A DNA stretch of 64,000 nt from Hymenobacter sp. UV11 (GCF_004684095.1 NZ_SRII01000004.1:248001-312000); one strand, 5' to 3'. Numbered from the stretch's first letter, positions 41,924 to 51,321 are shown. Notes: generated from the letters alone by a model not told the origin. Numbers and translations are program-made.

Positions 41924-43177
41924 ATGAAGTATTTATATAAAAGTCTGCTACCCTTGCTGGCCGGCCTGACCCTGCTGGCCGGCTGCAAAAAGGATATTCC
42001 GACCTTCTACCAGCCCGTGGCCGCGCCCGGCTTTTTCAACCTGGGTATTCTGGGGGCTACTACCCTCAACACGGTGTTCAACACCAAGTACGCGCCCGGC
42101 GAAACCATCCCGGTAACGGCCCTCTACAACGCGCCCGATAACCTGACTACCATCACGGTTTTCCAGGCTACCAAAACGGACTCGTCGCAGGCGGGCAGCT
42201 ACCCGGCCGGCGGCACCTTCAACCAGCCCCTGCAATCGACGGCTCAAACGGTGCCTTATGTGGTGCCCGCCGCCTACCCCGCTGGCACGGTGGTGCGCGT
42301 AGATGTCACGCTCACGTTTGCCAATGGCGGCACGCGGCTGCGGCGCTTCAGCTACACCGTGGCCAACTCGCCCACGCTCACTTTTGGCAGCCCCGCCGCC
42401 ACCTACCGCAACGGCCTCAGCGCCACCGCCCAGAGTGAGGGCGACCTCATCGGCTACGCCGTAACGCTGAACGCGGGCGGTATCTCGACTTCTACTGCGC
42501 TGGCGCCCAATCTGTTCAAGAACGTGGATAGCCTCGTGTACTACGCCCGCGTGGGCACCACCGGCCCGCTGCTGCGGCAGGGAGTTATCAAAACACCTAC
42601 CGCCGGCGTGGAGAATAAGCGCACTATCGACCTGCGCGTGCCCACCGGCGCGGCGGCCGGCGGCGGGGCCACGTTCGTGTTTATGGCCTTCGCCCAAAGC
42701 ACTTCTACCACGCTCACTACCCCCCTGCTGGCGGTGGGCGCGCCTACCCCCCTCCGCACCACCCGCCAGGGCCGAGTGAGCTTCGGCGGCGGCCTACCTA
42801 CCGATTCACTGGCCTTCAACCTGGTAACCGGCCTCAACGAGCCGGCGGCTAGTGCGGTAACGGGCAAAGACCTGCAGGTAAATGGCCTGTCTAGCACCGG
42901 CACGCTCACGCTCAATACGTCGAATACCACTCGCTACTACAAGCTCACCACTGCCCAGCTGGCCGCTACCCCCTACGTCACAGCCAGCGCCAACGCCATT
43001 GGCACGCTGCTCTACCAGAATACGACCAGCGCCGACCTGGGCACGCCTGCCGTGGGCGACGTGTACGCCGTGCGCCTGCGCGGCACCACCGAAGTCATGC
43101 TGTTGCGCATCCTGGCCCTGAAGGCCAGTACCAACGGCGGGGTAGGGCGCGTCCGATTCGAGTACCGCTCGTTGTAG
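41924..43177 (+). CDS. Surface lipoprotein downstream of SusCD
   Basis: A 417-aa lipoprotein (MKYLYKSLLPLLAGLTLLAGC, lipobox LLAGC). The body is rich in Thr, Ala, Gly and Asn, with repeated beta patterns (TIPVTALYNAPDNLTTITVFQ, GTVVRVDVTLTFANGGTRLRRF), suggesting tandem immunoglobulin-like domains, as in SusE/SusF-like surface binding proteins. The C-terminal part (about 330-417) ends GRVRFEYRSL. Family not recognised. It starts 27 bp after susD, so a three-gene susC-susD-lipoprotein unit is likely, ended by the terminator at 43207. Confidence 0.8.
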   Translation: MKYLYKSLLPLLAGLTLLAGCKKDIPTFYQPVAAPGFFNLGILGATTLNTVFNTKYAPGETIPVTALYNAPDNLTTITVFQATKTDSSQAGSYPAGGTFNQPLQSTAQTVPYVVPAAYPAGTVVRVDVTLTFANGGTRLRRFSYTVANSPTLTFGSPAATYRNGLSATAQSEGDLIGYAVTLNAGGISTSTALAPNLFKNVDSLVYYARVGTTGPLLRQGVIKTPTAGVENKRTIDLRVPTGAAAGGGATFVFMAFAQSTSTTLTTPLLAVGAPTPLRTTRQGRVSFGGGLPTDSLAFNLVTGLNEPAASAVTGKDLQVNGLSSTGTLTLNTSNTTRYYKLTTAQLAATPYVTASANAIGTLLYQNTTSADLGTPAVGDVYAVRLRGTTEVMLLRILALKASTNGGVGRVRFEYRSL

Positions 43178-43206
43178 CTTTGTAGCTCTTCAGCCCGGCT
43201 TCATGT

Positions 43207-43237
43207 AGCCCCGCTGGTGTAGGCCGGCGGGGCTTTT
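43207..43237 (+). terminator. Terminator after the SusCD unit
   Basis: AGCCCCGC (43207-43214) pairs with GCGGGGCT (43227-43234), followed by TTTT. It separates the SusCD operon from the ATP synthase operon. Confidence 0.75.
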
Positions 43238-43262
43238 GCGTGGCAGGGCAGCAGTTCATGCC

Positions 43263-43270
43263 GACCTTTG
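43263..43270 (+). promoter_or_regulatory. Candidate -7 element GACCTTTG for the atp operon
   Basis: GACCTTTG lies 26 bp before the ATG of the atpI-like gene, just after the terminator, so it is the likely promoter of atpI-BEFHAG. Confidence 0.5.
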
Positions 43271-43295
43271 TCTTCCGGCCCGAGATTTTCCGCGT

Positions 43296-43709
43296 ATGAA
43301 CAATCGTTTTTTGACCCATTTCCTGGCTTTCGCACTGGCTTGCTTTGCTGTGCTGTTTGGGCTGCGGGCGGGCTTTGGTAGAGTTGTGGTGAACCCGCTG
43401 GCGCCGGCCATACTAGGCGTTCTGCTCGGGCTTACGCTACTCGCTTATTGGTTCACGGCATGGTATACCCGGCGCTCACCCGACAACTTCCTGGCGGCCT
43501 ATTTTGGGGGGGTAGGGGTGCGGCTATTGGTGGGTATCGGGATGGTGTTATTTTATTTTTTTCGGAGTGGTTTGACCGGAAATCACGACTTACTCACCTT
43601 CCTCGGTGCATTCTTCCTGGCCTATTTTCTGTGTGCCGGGTTTGAAATCTGGGCTATTTTTAGTAACTTGCGCCCGTTTTCAGACAAGCCGCTCTCGGAA
43701 AGTGAATAA
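43296..43709 (+). CDS. AtpI-like ATP synthase operon membrane protein
   Basis: A 137-aa protein with four predicted helices (starting LTHFLAFALACFAVLFGL; also ILGVLLGLTLLAYWFTAW, GVRLLVGIGMVLFYFF, LTFLGAFFLAYFLCAGFEIW) and an acidic C-terminal tail (DKPLSESE). It lies 33 bp before atpB and behaves like the AtpI gene at the head of F-type ATPase operons, thought to help c-ring assembly or Mg2+/Ca2+ supply. Sequence is little conserved, so the name rests mostly on position and topology. ATG 43296 follows the promoter at 43263. Confidence 0.78.
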   Translation: MNNRFLTHFLAFALACFAVLFGLRAGFGRVVVNPLAPAILGVLLGLTLLAYWFTAWYTRRSPDNFLAAYFGGVGVRLLVGIGMVLFYFFRSGLTGNHDLLTFLGAFFLAYFLCAGFEIWAIFSNLRPFSDKPLSESE

Positions 43710-43742
43710 TTTATGCTCGAGCTTGTATTTTACTCAATATTA

Positions 43743-44840
43743 ATGAAGCGGTTACTTACTCTCTTTCTCTGCTTGTGCACGTTCGCCGGTTTTGCGGCTG
43801 AACCCACCGAAACGGGCAAAAAGGAAGAGGCCTTCAACCCCGGCCAAGTTATTTTGCACCACGTAGCCGACTCACACGAGTGGCACTGGTTCAGCACCGA
43901 CAACGGCAACTTTATTACTTACCTGCCCATCATTGCCTATCAGCCTAGCAAGGGTCTATCGGTTTTCTCTTCTAAGCACATAGTAGAAGGCGAAACATAC
44001 GGCAATTTTAAGCTCGAGGAAGAACACTTGGTAACTACTGATGGTAGCAAGGTTTACGACTTCTCTATTACCAAAAACGTCGCTGCCCTAGCCGTCAGCA
44101 GTCTCGTGCTGGTTATCGTATTTATCTCAGTCGCCAGGACGTATAAGCGCCGCGCTGGTCAGGCCCCTTCCGGCCTGCAAGGCTTTTTGGAGCCTTTCGT
44201 TATTTTCATCCGCGACGAAGTAGCTAAGAAGAGCATTGGCCCCAAGTACGAACGCTACATGCCGTACCTGCTCACCGTCTTTTTCTTCATCTGGTTTAAC
44301 AACCTGCTGGGCCTCACGCCTGGCGCAGCTAACCTTACCGGCAACGTTGCGGTGACGGCTATGCTGGCGGTGCTGACGTTAATTGTGACGCTTTTTAGCA
44401 GCAACAAAAACTATTGGACGCACATTTTCTGGACGCCCGGCGTGCCCCTACCCCTGCGAATCATCATGATTCCGGTTGAACTGGTTGGAGTAATTGTGAA
44501 GCCTTTTTCGCTGGCTGTACGTCTGTTCGCCAACATCACGGCCGGTCACATTATTATTCTGAGCTTTATCAGTCTCATCTTCATTTTCCGTTCGGCCTAC
44601 ACCGGCTTCTTGTCGGTCCCATTCGGATTGTTCATTAGTGTGCTGGAGTTGCTGGTAGCTATCCTGCAGGCTTACATCTTCACGTTGTTGACCGCCATGT
44701 ATATCGGCGGCGCTCTCGAAGAGCACCACGATGAAGAGCATGGCCACGGCCATGAGCACGACGATTACGGCTTTGCAGAGGAGCGCCAAGGCGGCTCCAA
44801 TTTCGCCAACCTTACCAAGCCCGATATCGCGGCTCATTAA
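43743..44840 (+). CDS. atpB: ATP synthase F0 subunit a
   Basis: A 365-aa subunit forming the proton half-channels next to the c-ring. A signal peptide-like start (MKRLLTLFLCLCTFAGFA) precedes an exported segment of about 100 residues with HHVADSHEWHWFS, a Bacteroidota trait. Five or so helices follow, with PYLLTVFFFIWFNNLLGL, the conserved Arg in KPFSLAVRLFANITAGHI, and LLVAILQAYIFTLLTAMYIG. The C-terminus is rich in His/Glu (EEHHDEEHGHGHEHDD), perhaps metal binding. An ATG at 43713 would add ten residues. Confidence 0.95.
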   Translation: MKRLLTLFLCLCTFAGFAAEPTETGKKEEAFNPGQVILHHVADSHEWHWFSTDNGNFITYLPIIAYQPSKGLSVFSSKHIVEGETYGNFKLEEEHLVTTDGSKVYDFSITKNVAALAVSSLVLVIVFISVARTYKRRAGQAPSGLQGFLEPFVIFIRDEVAKKSIGPKYERYMPYLLTVFFFIWFNNLLGLTPGAANLTGNVAVTAMLAVLTLIVTLFSSNKNYWTHIFWTPGVPLPLRIIMIPVELVGVIVKPFSLAVRLFANITAGHIIILSFISLIFIFRSAYTGFLSVPFGLFISVLELLVAILQAYIFTLLTAMYIGGALEEHHDEEHGHGHEHDDYGFAEERQGGSNFANLTKPDIAAH

Positions 44841-44922
44841 TAATAGCTGGGCTAGCTACTTATAAGGTAGCCTAGTTGTATTTCCCTTCAAATTTTTCCC
44901 TACTCACATTTTCTTTTTTACC

Positions 44923-45183
44923 ATGCTTCTTTCGTTGTTGCTGCAAGTTGTTAATTCGGTTGGTCTGGCTGTAATGGGTGCCGGCATTGGTGCTGGTCTG
45001 GCTATCATAGGTGCCGGCCTGGGTATTGGCCGCATCGGCGGTAGTGCCATGGAAGCTATCGGCCGTCAGCCGGAAGCTTCGGGCAAAATTCAGACTGCCA
45101 TGCTCATCGTGGCCGCTCTGATTGAAGGAGCAGCCTTGTTCGCAGTTGTAGTCTGCCTACTCATCGCGCTGAACTTGAAGTAA
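44923..45183 (+). CDS. atpE: ATP synthase F0 subunit c
   Basis: An 86-aa hairpin of two membrane helices that forms the rotor ring. The proton-binding carboxylate is Glu68 in VAALIEGAALF, and the polar loop has GRQPEASGKI. Residues typical of Na+-binding c subunits (Gln in helix 1, Ser/Thr after Glu) are not apparent, so a proton ring is expected. It is followed by a long GC-rich hairpin (45196-45256) before atpF, which may favour more atpE mRNA, as its product is needed in about ten copies. Confidence 0.97.
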   Translation: MLLSLLLQVVNSVGLAVMGAGIGAGLAIIGAGLGIGRIGGSAMEAIGRQPEASGKIQTAMLIVAALIEGAALFAVVVCLLIALNLK

Positions 45184-45195
45184 TCGTGTCGGTAT

Positions 45196-45256
45196 AACCC
45201 GGCCGGCTGGCTCTTTCTTCGCACCTAGCGAGAAGGGGCCAGCCGCGCCGGGTTTT
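45196..45256 (+). terminator. GC-rich hairpin and T-run between atpE and atpF
   Basis: AACCCGGCCGGCTGGC (45196-45211) pairs with GCCAGCCGCGCCGGGTT (45238-45254) with one bulge, and the stem continues through CTTCGC/GCGAGAA. Four T follow. It may be a partial terminator or an mRNA-stability stem inside the operon. The remaining gap to atpF (132 bp) holds no gene. Confidence 0.75.
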
Positions 45257-45388
45257 CGTTCGGCTAAAGTTTTGGTTGGTTTCTATAAGTAGAATTAAAC
45301 CAAGTGCTTTGGCAACTTACCTGCCACTGCCGGATGTTTATTGGTGTCGCTTTACGGTGGCATCATCACCCCGATAATTGCCGCTACT

Positions 45389-45883
45389 ATGTCGCTTATC
45401 ACCCCCGAATTTGGTTTGCTTTTCTGGCAGACCCTTATTTTCCTTCTCCTGTTTCTTCTCCTGGCTAAGTTTGCCTGGAAGCCTATCTTGGGTTCGCTCA
45501 AGGAGCGGGAAGACAGCATCGATGAAGCCCTCAGAATGGCCCAAAACGCCAAGCTGGAGATGCAGAGCCTCAAGGCTGGCAACGAGAAGCTGTTGGCTGA
45601 TGCTCGCCACGAGCGCGACCAAATGCTGAAGGAAGGCCAGGTTATCGCCAACCGGCTCATCGAGCAGGCCAAAACTACCGCCGTAGAAGAAGCCAGCCGC
45701 ATTGCCCAGCAAGCCCGCGAAGCCATTCAGCAGGAAAAAAACCAGGCTTTGGCCGAGGTAAAAAATACTGCCGCCCAGCTCAGCGTGGATATTGCTGAGC
45801 GCGTGCTACGCCGCGAGCTGGCTGAGCCCGCCGCCCAGCAAAATCTGGTAGATGCGTATCTGAAAGACATAAAACTTAATTAG
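45389..45883 (+). CDS. atpF: ATP synthase F0 subunit b
   Basis: A 164-aa peripheral stalk. One membrane helix (about 7-27; FGLLFWQTLIFLLLFLLLAKFAW) is followed by a long charged coiled coil (ILGSLKEREDSIDEALRMAQN ... EEASRIAQQARE) to the end. The ATG at 45389 yields the normal length; an upstream TTG adds 16 residues of no clear character. The gap to atpH contains an intergenic stutter repeat (45884-45971). Confidence 0.95.
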   Translation: MSLITPEFGLLFWQTLIFLLLFLLLAKFAWKPILGSLKEREDSIDEALRMAQNAKLEMQSLKAGNEKLLADARHERDQMLKEGQVIANRLIEQAKTTAVEEASRIAQQAREAIQQEKNQALAEVKNTAAQLSVDIAERVLRRELAEPAAQQNLVDAYLKDIKLN

Positions 45884-45971
45884 TTGGCAGTTGGCAGTGG
45901 CTAGTTGCCAGGCTTTGTAAACAGCCTAATCGACAACTCGCAACTGCTAACTAACAACTGACAGCTAACTA
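45884..45971. repeat. Imperfect hairpin of AGTTGGCAGTTGGC / CTAACTAACAACTG words
   Basis: Fills the whole 92-bp gap between atpF and atpH. GTTGGCAGTTGGCAGTGGCT and GCAACTGCTAACTAACAACT form imperfect complementary arms, with a small inner stem (AGGCTTTGT/ACAGCCT). Its TAACTAAC words resemble the AGCTAAC array at 2937. Confidence 0.75.
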
Positions 45972-45975
45972 AAAA

Positions 45976-46539
45976 ATGGCCGACCAACGAGTAGCCGCCC
46001 GCTATGCCAAGTCCTTGCTGGACTTGGCACAGGAAATGGGCACCTTGCCAACAATTAAGCAGGACATGGACCTGCTGGCCAATACTATGGCCGGCAGCCG
46101 CGACCTGCGCCTTTTGTTGCGCAACCCGATTGTGAAGCACGACAAAAAGCTTAACATCCTGACAGCCATCTTTCAGGGCAAAGTGTCGGATATGCTGATG
46201 CGCTTTTTTCAGATTCTGACCAGCAAAAACCGTGAGGATGCGCTGGAGTTTATCGGCGACGAGTTTCTGATGCAGTACAACGCCTTGATGGGCGTGCAGG
46301 TAGCGGAAGTAACTTCGGCTACTCCCCTCACCCCGGCTACTCGCGCCGAAATCGAAAAGATGGTGAAGCAGCAAACGGGTCTGAAAGATGTTTCGCTCAC
46401 CGAGAAAATTGATGTCTCGCTGATTGGCGGCTTCGTGTTACGCGTAGGCGACCAGCAGATTGACGATTCGGTAAAGGGCAATTTACGCCGCTTGCGTACG
46501 GCCCTGACCGACAATACTTATCAACCTAGCTTAAATTAA
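45976..46539 (+). CDS. atpH: ATP synthase F1 subunit delta
   Basis: A 187-aa protein that links the peripheral stalk to the top of the alpha/beta hexamer. Features: [20 protein letters not shown] at the N-terminus, helical domain to about 110, and the C-terminal conserved [32 protein letters not shown], ending LTDNTYQ. It begins just 4 bp beyond the stutter repeat and is 8 bp from atpA, so coupled with it. Confidence 0.96.
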   Translation: MADQRVAARYAKSLLDLAQEMGTLPTIKQDMDLLANTMAGSRDLRLLLRNPIVKHDKKLNILTAIFQGKVSDMLMRFFQILTSKNREDALEFIGDEFLMQYNALMGVQVAEVTSATPLTPATRAEIEKMVKQQTGLKDVSLTEKIDVSLIGGFVLRVGDQQIDDSVKGNLRRLRTALTDNTYQPSLN

Positions 46540-46547
46540 TTCTTATC

Positions 46548-48131
46548 ATGGCAGAAGTACGCCCGGACGAAGTATCCGCCATCCTGCGGCAGCAGCTGTC
46601 CAATTTCAAATCGGCCGCCGAGCTCGAAGAGGTCGGCACGGTGCTCCAGGTCGGCGACGGCGTGGCCCGCATCTATGGTCTGTCGCACGTGCAGTCGGGC
46701 GAGCTGATTGAGTTCGAAAACGGCCTGCAAGCGCTGGTGCTGAACTTGGAAGAGGACAACGTAGGTGCCGTTATGCTCGGCGAATACGGCGATATCAAAG
46801 AGGGCGCTACTGTGCGCCGCACCAATAAGATTGCTGCCATCCAGGTGGGCGAGGGTATTGTAGGCCGCGTGGTAAATACGCTGGGCCAGCCCATCGACGG
46901 TCACGGCCCCATCCAGGGCCAGACCTACGAGATGCCCTTGGAGCGCAAAGCGCCCGGCGTAATTTTCCGCCAGCCGGTAACTGAGCCCCTGCAAACGGGC
47001 ATCAAGGCTATCGACGCCATGATTCCGATTGGCCGTGGCCAGCGCGAGCTGATTATTGGCGACCGCCAGACTGGCAAATCAACGGTAGCGCTCGACGCCA
47101 TCCTGAACCAGCGCGAGTTTTACGACCGCGGTGAGCCGGTATTCTGCATCTACGTAGCCATCGGCCAGAAGGCCTCGACGGTTGCCCAAGTAGTACAGTC
47201 CCTGACTAAAGGTGGTGCTATGGACTACACAGTGGTGGTAGCAGCTTCGGCCTCTGACCCCGCGCCAATGCAGTTCTACGCGCCTTTCACGGGTGCCGCT
47301 ATCGGCGAGTACTTCCGCGATACGGGTCGCCCGGCGCTGGTGGTATATGATGACTTGTCGAAGCAGGCCGTGGCCTACCGCGAGGTATCGCTGCTGTTGC
47401 GTCGTCCTCCCGGACGCGAAGCCTACCCCGGCGACGTATTCTACCTGCACAGCCGCCTGTTGGAGCGCGCCGCTAAAATCAACGCTTCGGACGAGATTGC
47501 GCGCAACATGAACGACCTGCCCGAAAGCCTGAAGCCGCTGGTGAAAGGTGGCGGTTCGCTCACTGCCCTCCCCATCATCGAGACGCAGGCCGGTGACGTA
47601 TCGGCCTACATCCCGACCAACGTAATCTCGATTACGGATGGCCAGATTTTCCTCGAAACCAACCTCTTCAACTCCGGCGTGCGCCCCGCTATCAACGTGG
47701 GTATCTCGGTAAGCCGCGTGGGTGGTAACGCCCAGATTAAGTCGATGAAGAAGGTGTCGGGCACGCTGAAGCTTGACCAGGCGCAGTTCCGCGAGCTGGA
47801 GGCTTTCGCCAAGTTCGGTTCAGACCTTGATGCTTCCACCAAGCTCACCATCGAGCGTGGCCGTCGCAACCTGGAAATTTTGAAGCAGCCCCAGTTTTCG
47901 CCTGTAAAGGTGGAGGACCAGGTAGCCATCATCTACGCGGCTACCAACGGCCTGCTCGACACCGTACCCGTGAACCGGGTGCGTGAGTTCGAAGTGGAGT
48001 TCCGCCAGGTAATGAACGCCCGCAACCCTGAGGTGCTTCAGGCGCTGAAAGCCGGCAAGCTGGATGACTCGGTGACGGGTGCCATTCGCCAAACGGCCAA
48101 GGATGTAGCTGCTGGCTACGCTGCTAAGTAA
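46548..48131 (+). CDS. atpA: ATP synthase F1 subunit alpha
   Basis: A 527-aa subunit of the hexamer with the regulatory nucleotide site. N-terminal beta domain (about 25-95; [17 protein letters not shown]), nucleotide-binding domain with Walker [10 protein letters not shown] (about 171-179), [22 protein letters not shown] and the signature [13 protein letters not shown] near residue 385. C-terminal helical domain follows. The catalytic beta subunit and epsilon are not in this window; in many Bacteroidota atpD and atpC form a separate locus. Confidence 0.98.
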   Translation: MAEVRPDEVSAILRQQLSNFKSAAELEEVGTVLQVGDGVARIYGLSHVQSGELIEFENGLQALVLNLEEDNVGAVMLGEYGDIKEGATVRRTNKIAAIQVGEGIVGRVVNTLGQPIDGHGPIQGQTYEMPLERKAPGVIFRQPVTEPLQTGIKAIDAMIPIGRGQRELIIGDRQTGKSTVALDAILNQREFYDRGEPVFCIYVAIGQKASTVAQVVQSLTKGGAMDYTVVVAASASDPAPMQFYAPFTGAAIGEYFRDTGRPALVVYDDLSKQAVAYREVSLLLRRPPGREAYPGDVFYLHSRLLERAAKINASDEIARNMNDLPESLKPLVKGGGSLTALPIIETQAGDVSAYIPTNVISITDGQIFLETNLFNSGVRPAINVGISVSRVGGNAQIKSMKKVSGTLKLDQAQFRELEAFAKFGSDLDASTKLTIERGRRNLEILKQPQFSPVKVEDQVAIIYAATNGLLDTVPVNRVREFEVEFRQVMNARNPEVLQALKAGKLDDSVTGAIRQTAKDVAAGYAAK

Positions 48132-48135
48132 GTAT

Positions 48136-48230
48136 AAATTATGAGTTATGAATTGTGAATTGGCAAACGGCTTCCTCCGCAATGAGGAGGGTAGGTAATT
48201 CATAATTCATAATTCAAAACTCATAATTAA
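48136..48230. repeat. A/T-rich inverted repeat (ATTATGAGTTATGAATTG type)
   Basis: The arms at about 48136-48162 and 48197-48230 are imperfect reverse complements composed of reiterated ATGAATT/AATTCAT. A GC-rich tip (CTTCCTC/GAGGAGG) is in the centre. It lies between atpA and atpG and contrasts sharply with the GC-rich genes around it. Confidence 0.85.
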
Positions 48231-48235
48231 TCACA

Positions 48236-49138
48236 ATGGCCTCTCTCAAAGAAGTTCGTTCGCGCATCCAATCGGTTTCGAGTACGCAGCAGATTACCAA
48301 AGCCATGAAAATGGTGGCGGCGGCCAAGCTGCGCCGGGCCCAGGATAACATTATCCGGATGCGCCCCTATGCCCAGCGACTAACCAGCATTTTGGCTAAC
48401 CTGACGCGTACTACTACCGATGAGGTAGTGAGCGAATATGGCCAGGTGCGCGATGTGCGTCGGGTGCTCATCATTGCCATTACCTCAGACCGCGGCTTGG
48501 CGGGGGCATTTAATTCCAACGTGTTCAAGGGCGTAAATGCTGCCATTGCCGAGCGCTACGCCAATTTGCCGAAGGAGAACATTACGATGTTGGCCATTGG
48601 CAAAAAGGCGCACGACTACTACGCCCGGCGCGGCACCAAGCAGGTAGGCGATTACACGCACGTCTTCGCAAAGCTCTCGTTCGATACGGTGCGCGTAGCG
48701 GCCGAGGAAGCCATGCGCGGCTTTGTAGAAGGCAGCTACGACCAGGTAGTAATGGTGTACAACGAGTTCAAGAACGTGGCCACCCAGATTATTAAGGTAG
48801 AGCAGCTACTGCCACTGGTGCCCACAGAGGTGCCGGGCGGCACGCCCAGCGCTACTGCTCCGGACGCCAGCATCGACTATATTTTCGAGCCCAGCAAAGA
48901 GGAGATTATTCAGACCCTCATTCCGCAAAGCCTGAAAATTCAGCTTTACAAAGCTGTATTGGAAAGTAATGCTTCGGAGCATGGCGCCCGCATGACGGCC
49001 ATGGACAAGGCAACGGACAACGCTGGCGAACTCCTAAAGGCGCTCAAGCTAACGTATAACCGGACGCGTCAGGCGGCCATCACGACGGAGATTCTCGAAA
49101 TCGTGGGTGGTGCCGAAGCACTGGCTGCAAGTCGGTAA
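48236..49138 (+). CDS. atpG: ATP synthase F1 subunit gamma
   Basis: A 300-aa central rotor shaft. The N-terminal coiled coil has VRSRIQSVSSTQQITKAMKMVAAAKLRRAQ, the middle Rossmann-like domain ITSDRGLAGAFNSNVFK and LAIGKKAHDYYARRG, and the C-terminal helix ends in ASEHGARMTAMDKATDNA and YNRTRQAAITTEILEIVGGAEAL. Standard length. It is the last gene of the operon, closed by a strong terminator 24 bp after the stop codon. Confidence 0.97.
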   Translation: MASLKEVRSRIQSVSSTQQITKAMKMVAAAKLRRAQDNIIRMRPYAQRLTSILANLTRTTTDEVVSEYGQVRDVRRVLIIAITSDRGLAGAFNSNVFKGVNAAIAERYANLPKENITMLAIGKKAHDYYARRGTKQVGDYTHVFAKLSFDTVRVAAEEAMRGFVEGSYDQVVMVYNEFKNVATQIIKVEQLLPLVPTEVPGGTPSATAPDASIDYIFEPSKEEIIQTLIPQSLKIQLYKAVLESNASEHGARMTAMDKATDNAGELLKALKLTYNRTRQAAITTEILEIVGGAEALAASR

Positions 49139-49161
49139 TAAGTAACCTCGCTCAAAATTTG

Positions 49162-49201
49162 AAGAAGCTCAGCAACTAGCAGTTGCTGAGCTTCTTTTTT
49201 T
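49162..49201 (+). terminator. Terminator of the atp operon
   Basis: A perfect 16-bp stem (AAGAAGCTCAGCAACT, 49162-49177; partner 49181-49196), AGC loop and a run of T to 49201. Strong intrinsic terminator. Confidence 0.93.
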
Positions 49202-49266
49202 GCCTTACTATTGTAAGATTTTGCTTATATACTAGCGAATAAGTGTTCTTCTGGTTCACTTTACTT

Positions 49267-51249
49267 ATGCGTGTCGGTGGTATGAAATACTTGCCTTTAG
49301 GGGCTGCCAAAGCTGTCGTATTACGCCGGATTATTTGGCTAGTAGGTTTCATCTGGCTAGCAAGCTCCCTGCAAGCCGCCGGCCAGAAGCTACTTCCGTC
49401 AAAAGAGTTGACCGTACTCCGGGATGAAATGCAGCAGCTGCTGGCAGCAAATACCAAGGCAGACTCGGCACGGGTAAACCATCTCAATAAGCTGGCTTTC
49501 GCTTTGCGCATTGAAAATACCGTCAAAGCATGGCAGCTGTCTTTGCAGGCCTTGCGGCTGGCACACCACCTGCATTACGAACAAGGCGAGCTTAGCTCCT
49601 ACGTAAACTTGAGCTATTCTTACCGGGGTAGGAATCAATATGATTCGGCACTTTACTGTTCCAAAAAATCAATAGACCTGGCAGATAAGCTGCAAAATAA
49701 GCGGGATGAGCTCAGGATATTGTATAATGTCGTAAGAATTTATATTTATAAGGGTGATTATAGTAAGGCTTACGCTGCAAATGCTAAAGGGCTGGAACTG
49801 GCTGGAGTACTAAAGGATGAAAAATTTAAAGTCTTGCATACTATTCAGTATGGCTTGATAGAAAAAGAGTTAGGTAATTACGAGCAAGCGCGCAAGTATT
49901 TTGACCGGGCGTTGGCGCTCGCACAAAGTGATAAAGACTACGTCAGTCAGGGGCAAGCCTACAGCGGCCTTGGCGACCTCAACCGCCAGCAAGGCCGCTG
50001 GACCTTGGCTGGCTACTACTACACCAAAGCCGCTGCCAGTTATCGCTACGTTTACGGAGCCGATGGGCTACTTGATAATCAAGTAAATATTGCGGAGATG
50101 ATTGACCGCCAAGGCGACCACCAGGCAGCGATGGTACTGGCAAGAAAGCTGTTTCGGCGGGCAACAGCCTTAAATATCAGTGGGGAAATAGCTCGGACGC
50201 AGCTATTGCTAGCGCGCACGCTTCTGGCTACCGGTCATCCGGATAGTGCCCGTTTTTACGGGGCTTCGGGCTTCGTGAAAACCCAGCACAACGGCCTGCG
50301 CCCTGAGGAACACCAAGCCGCTTTACTACTGGCCCAAGCCAATGCCAAAATTAAAAGCTGGGCTGAGGCTTATCACTATCAGCTAGTAGCCAGTGCACTG
50401 GCCGATACCCTAACGGGGGAGGCTACCCGCCGCCGCATAGCGGGCCTGGAAGGAGAAGCAGCCCAAAAGCGCCAGCAAATTCGGGTGCAGTTGCAGCAGC
50501 AGCGTACCTACTTGCAAACGCAGCAACAAGAGCTGACGCGCCTACGCTACCACCAGCAGCAGTTGGCGCTGGCTGGCTCGGCCGCGCTGCTGCTGGCCCT
50601 GGGCGGAGGCGTGTTGTGGCGCTACCGCCACCGCGAGCGCCGCCGCCAGGAAGCTATGCGTACGCGCATTGCGGCCGACCTACACGACGAAGTAGGCAGC
50701 ATGCTCACGCAGATATCCATGCAGAGTACTCTACTGCGCGAGGGCCATTACGCCCCCGCGCAGCAGCAGGCATACCTGGAGCAGATGTCGGAGGCCAGCC
50801 GCCGGGCCGCCCGCCAGATGAGCGACGCGGTCTGGAGCATTGATGCCCGCTACGACTCGGCGGCCAGCCTGCTCGACCGCCTACGCGACCACGCCCATGA
50901 AGTGCTACCCCCCGCGGGCCTGGAATTGGACTTTCGGGCCGATGCAGCCTTGGCCACGACCACCGTACCGCTGGCTACGCGTCAGGCCTTGTACTACATC
51001 TACAAAGAAGCGCTGCACAATATTGTGAAGCACGCGCAGGCCCAGCAAGTGTGGGTAAGCCTGCGGCTGCGGGGCCGCCAGCTAGAGCTGGAAGTGCGGG
51101 ACGATGGCCGGGGCATACCCAGCGCCGGCCGGCCCGGTGGCCAGGGCCTGCCCAACATGCGCATGCGCACGGCGGCGGTGGGTGGGGCCATCACATTTGA
51201 TGCAACGGGGCCGGGCACCGCGCTGCTGGTGCGGCTGCCGCTGCGGTAG
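49267..51249 (+). CDS. TPR-containing histidine kinase (HisKA_3 type)
   Basis: A 660-aa exported-then-anchored sensor kinase. Signal peptide (about 1-40), a periplasmic TPR array (about 55-380; YSKAYAANAKGLELAGVLKD, GNYEQARKYFDRALALAQSD), a coiled coil rich in Gln (385-430), one membrane helix (about 437-458), then HisKA_3 with His473 in ADLHDEVGSMLTQI, N box EALHNIVKHAQA, VRDDGRGIP and GGQGLPNMRMR. ATG 49267 is used; ATG 49282 also fits, GTG 49243 less so. The response regulator follows 85 bp on. The signal is unknown; TPRs suggest protein or peptide sensing. Confidence 0.92.
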   Translation: MRVGGMKYLPLGAAKAVVLRRIIWLVGFIWLASSLQAAGQKLLPSKELTVLRDEMQQLLAANTKADSARVNHLNKLAFALRIENTVKAWQLSLQALRLAHHLHYEQGELSSYVNLSYSYRGRNQYDSALYCSKKSIDLADKLQNKRDELRILYNVVRIYIYKGDYSKAYAANAKGLELAGVLKDEKFKVLHTIQYGLIEKELGNYEQARKYFDRALALAQSDKDYVSQGQAYSGLGDLNRQQGRWTLAGYYYTKAAASYRYVYGADGLLDNQVNIAEMIDRQGDHQAAMVLARKLFRRATALNISGEIARTQLLLARTLLATGHPDSARFYGASGFVKTQHNGLRPEEHQAALLLAQANAKIKSWAEAYHYQLVASALADTLTGEATRRRIAGLEGEAAQKRQQIRVQLQQQRTYLQTQQQELTRLRYHQQQLALAGSAALLLALGGGVLWRYRHRERRRQEAMRTRIAADLHDEVGSMLTQISMQSTLLREGHYAPAQQQAYLEQMSEASRRAARQMSDAVWSIDARYDSAASLLDRLRDHAHEVLPPAGLELDFRADAALATTTVPLATRQALYYIYKEALHNIVKHAQAQQVWVSLRLRGRQLELEVRDDGRGIPSAGRPGGQGLPNMRMRTAAVGGAITFDATGPGTALLVRLPLR

Positions 51250-51321
51250 GGGGGGTAGGCGACGAGCAGCTTCCCATAAAATTCACATCTTTATGCTATA
51301 GCGCTGAAGGGTGGCGCCGCC

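Noticed and set aside
44700..44840. His-rich AtpB tail as a separate metal-binding protein
   Set aside because: It is in frame with atpB and has no own start signal.
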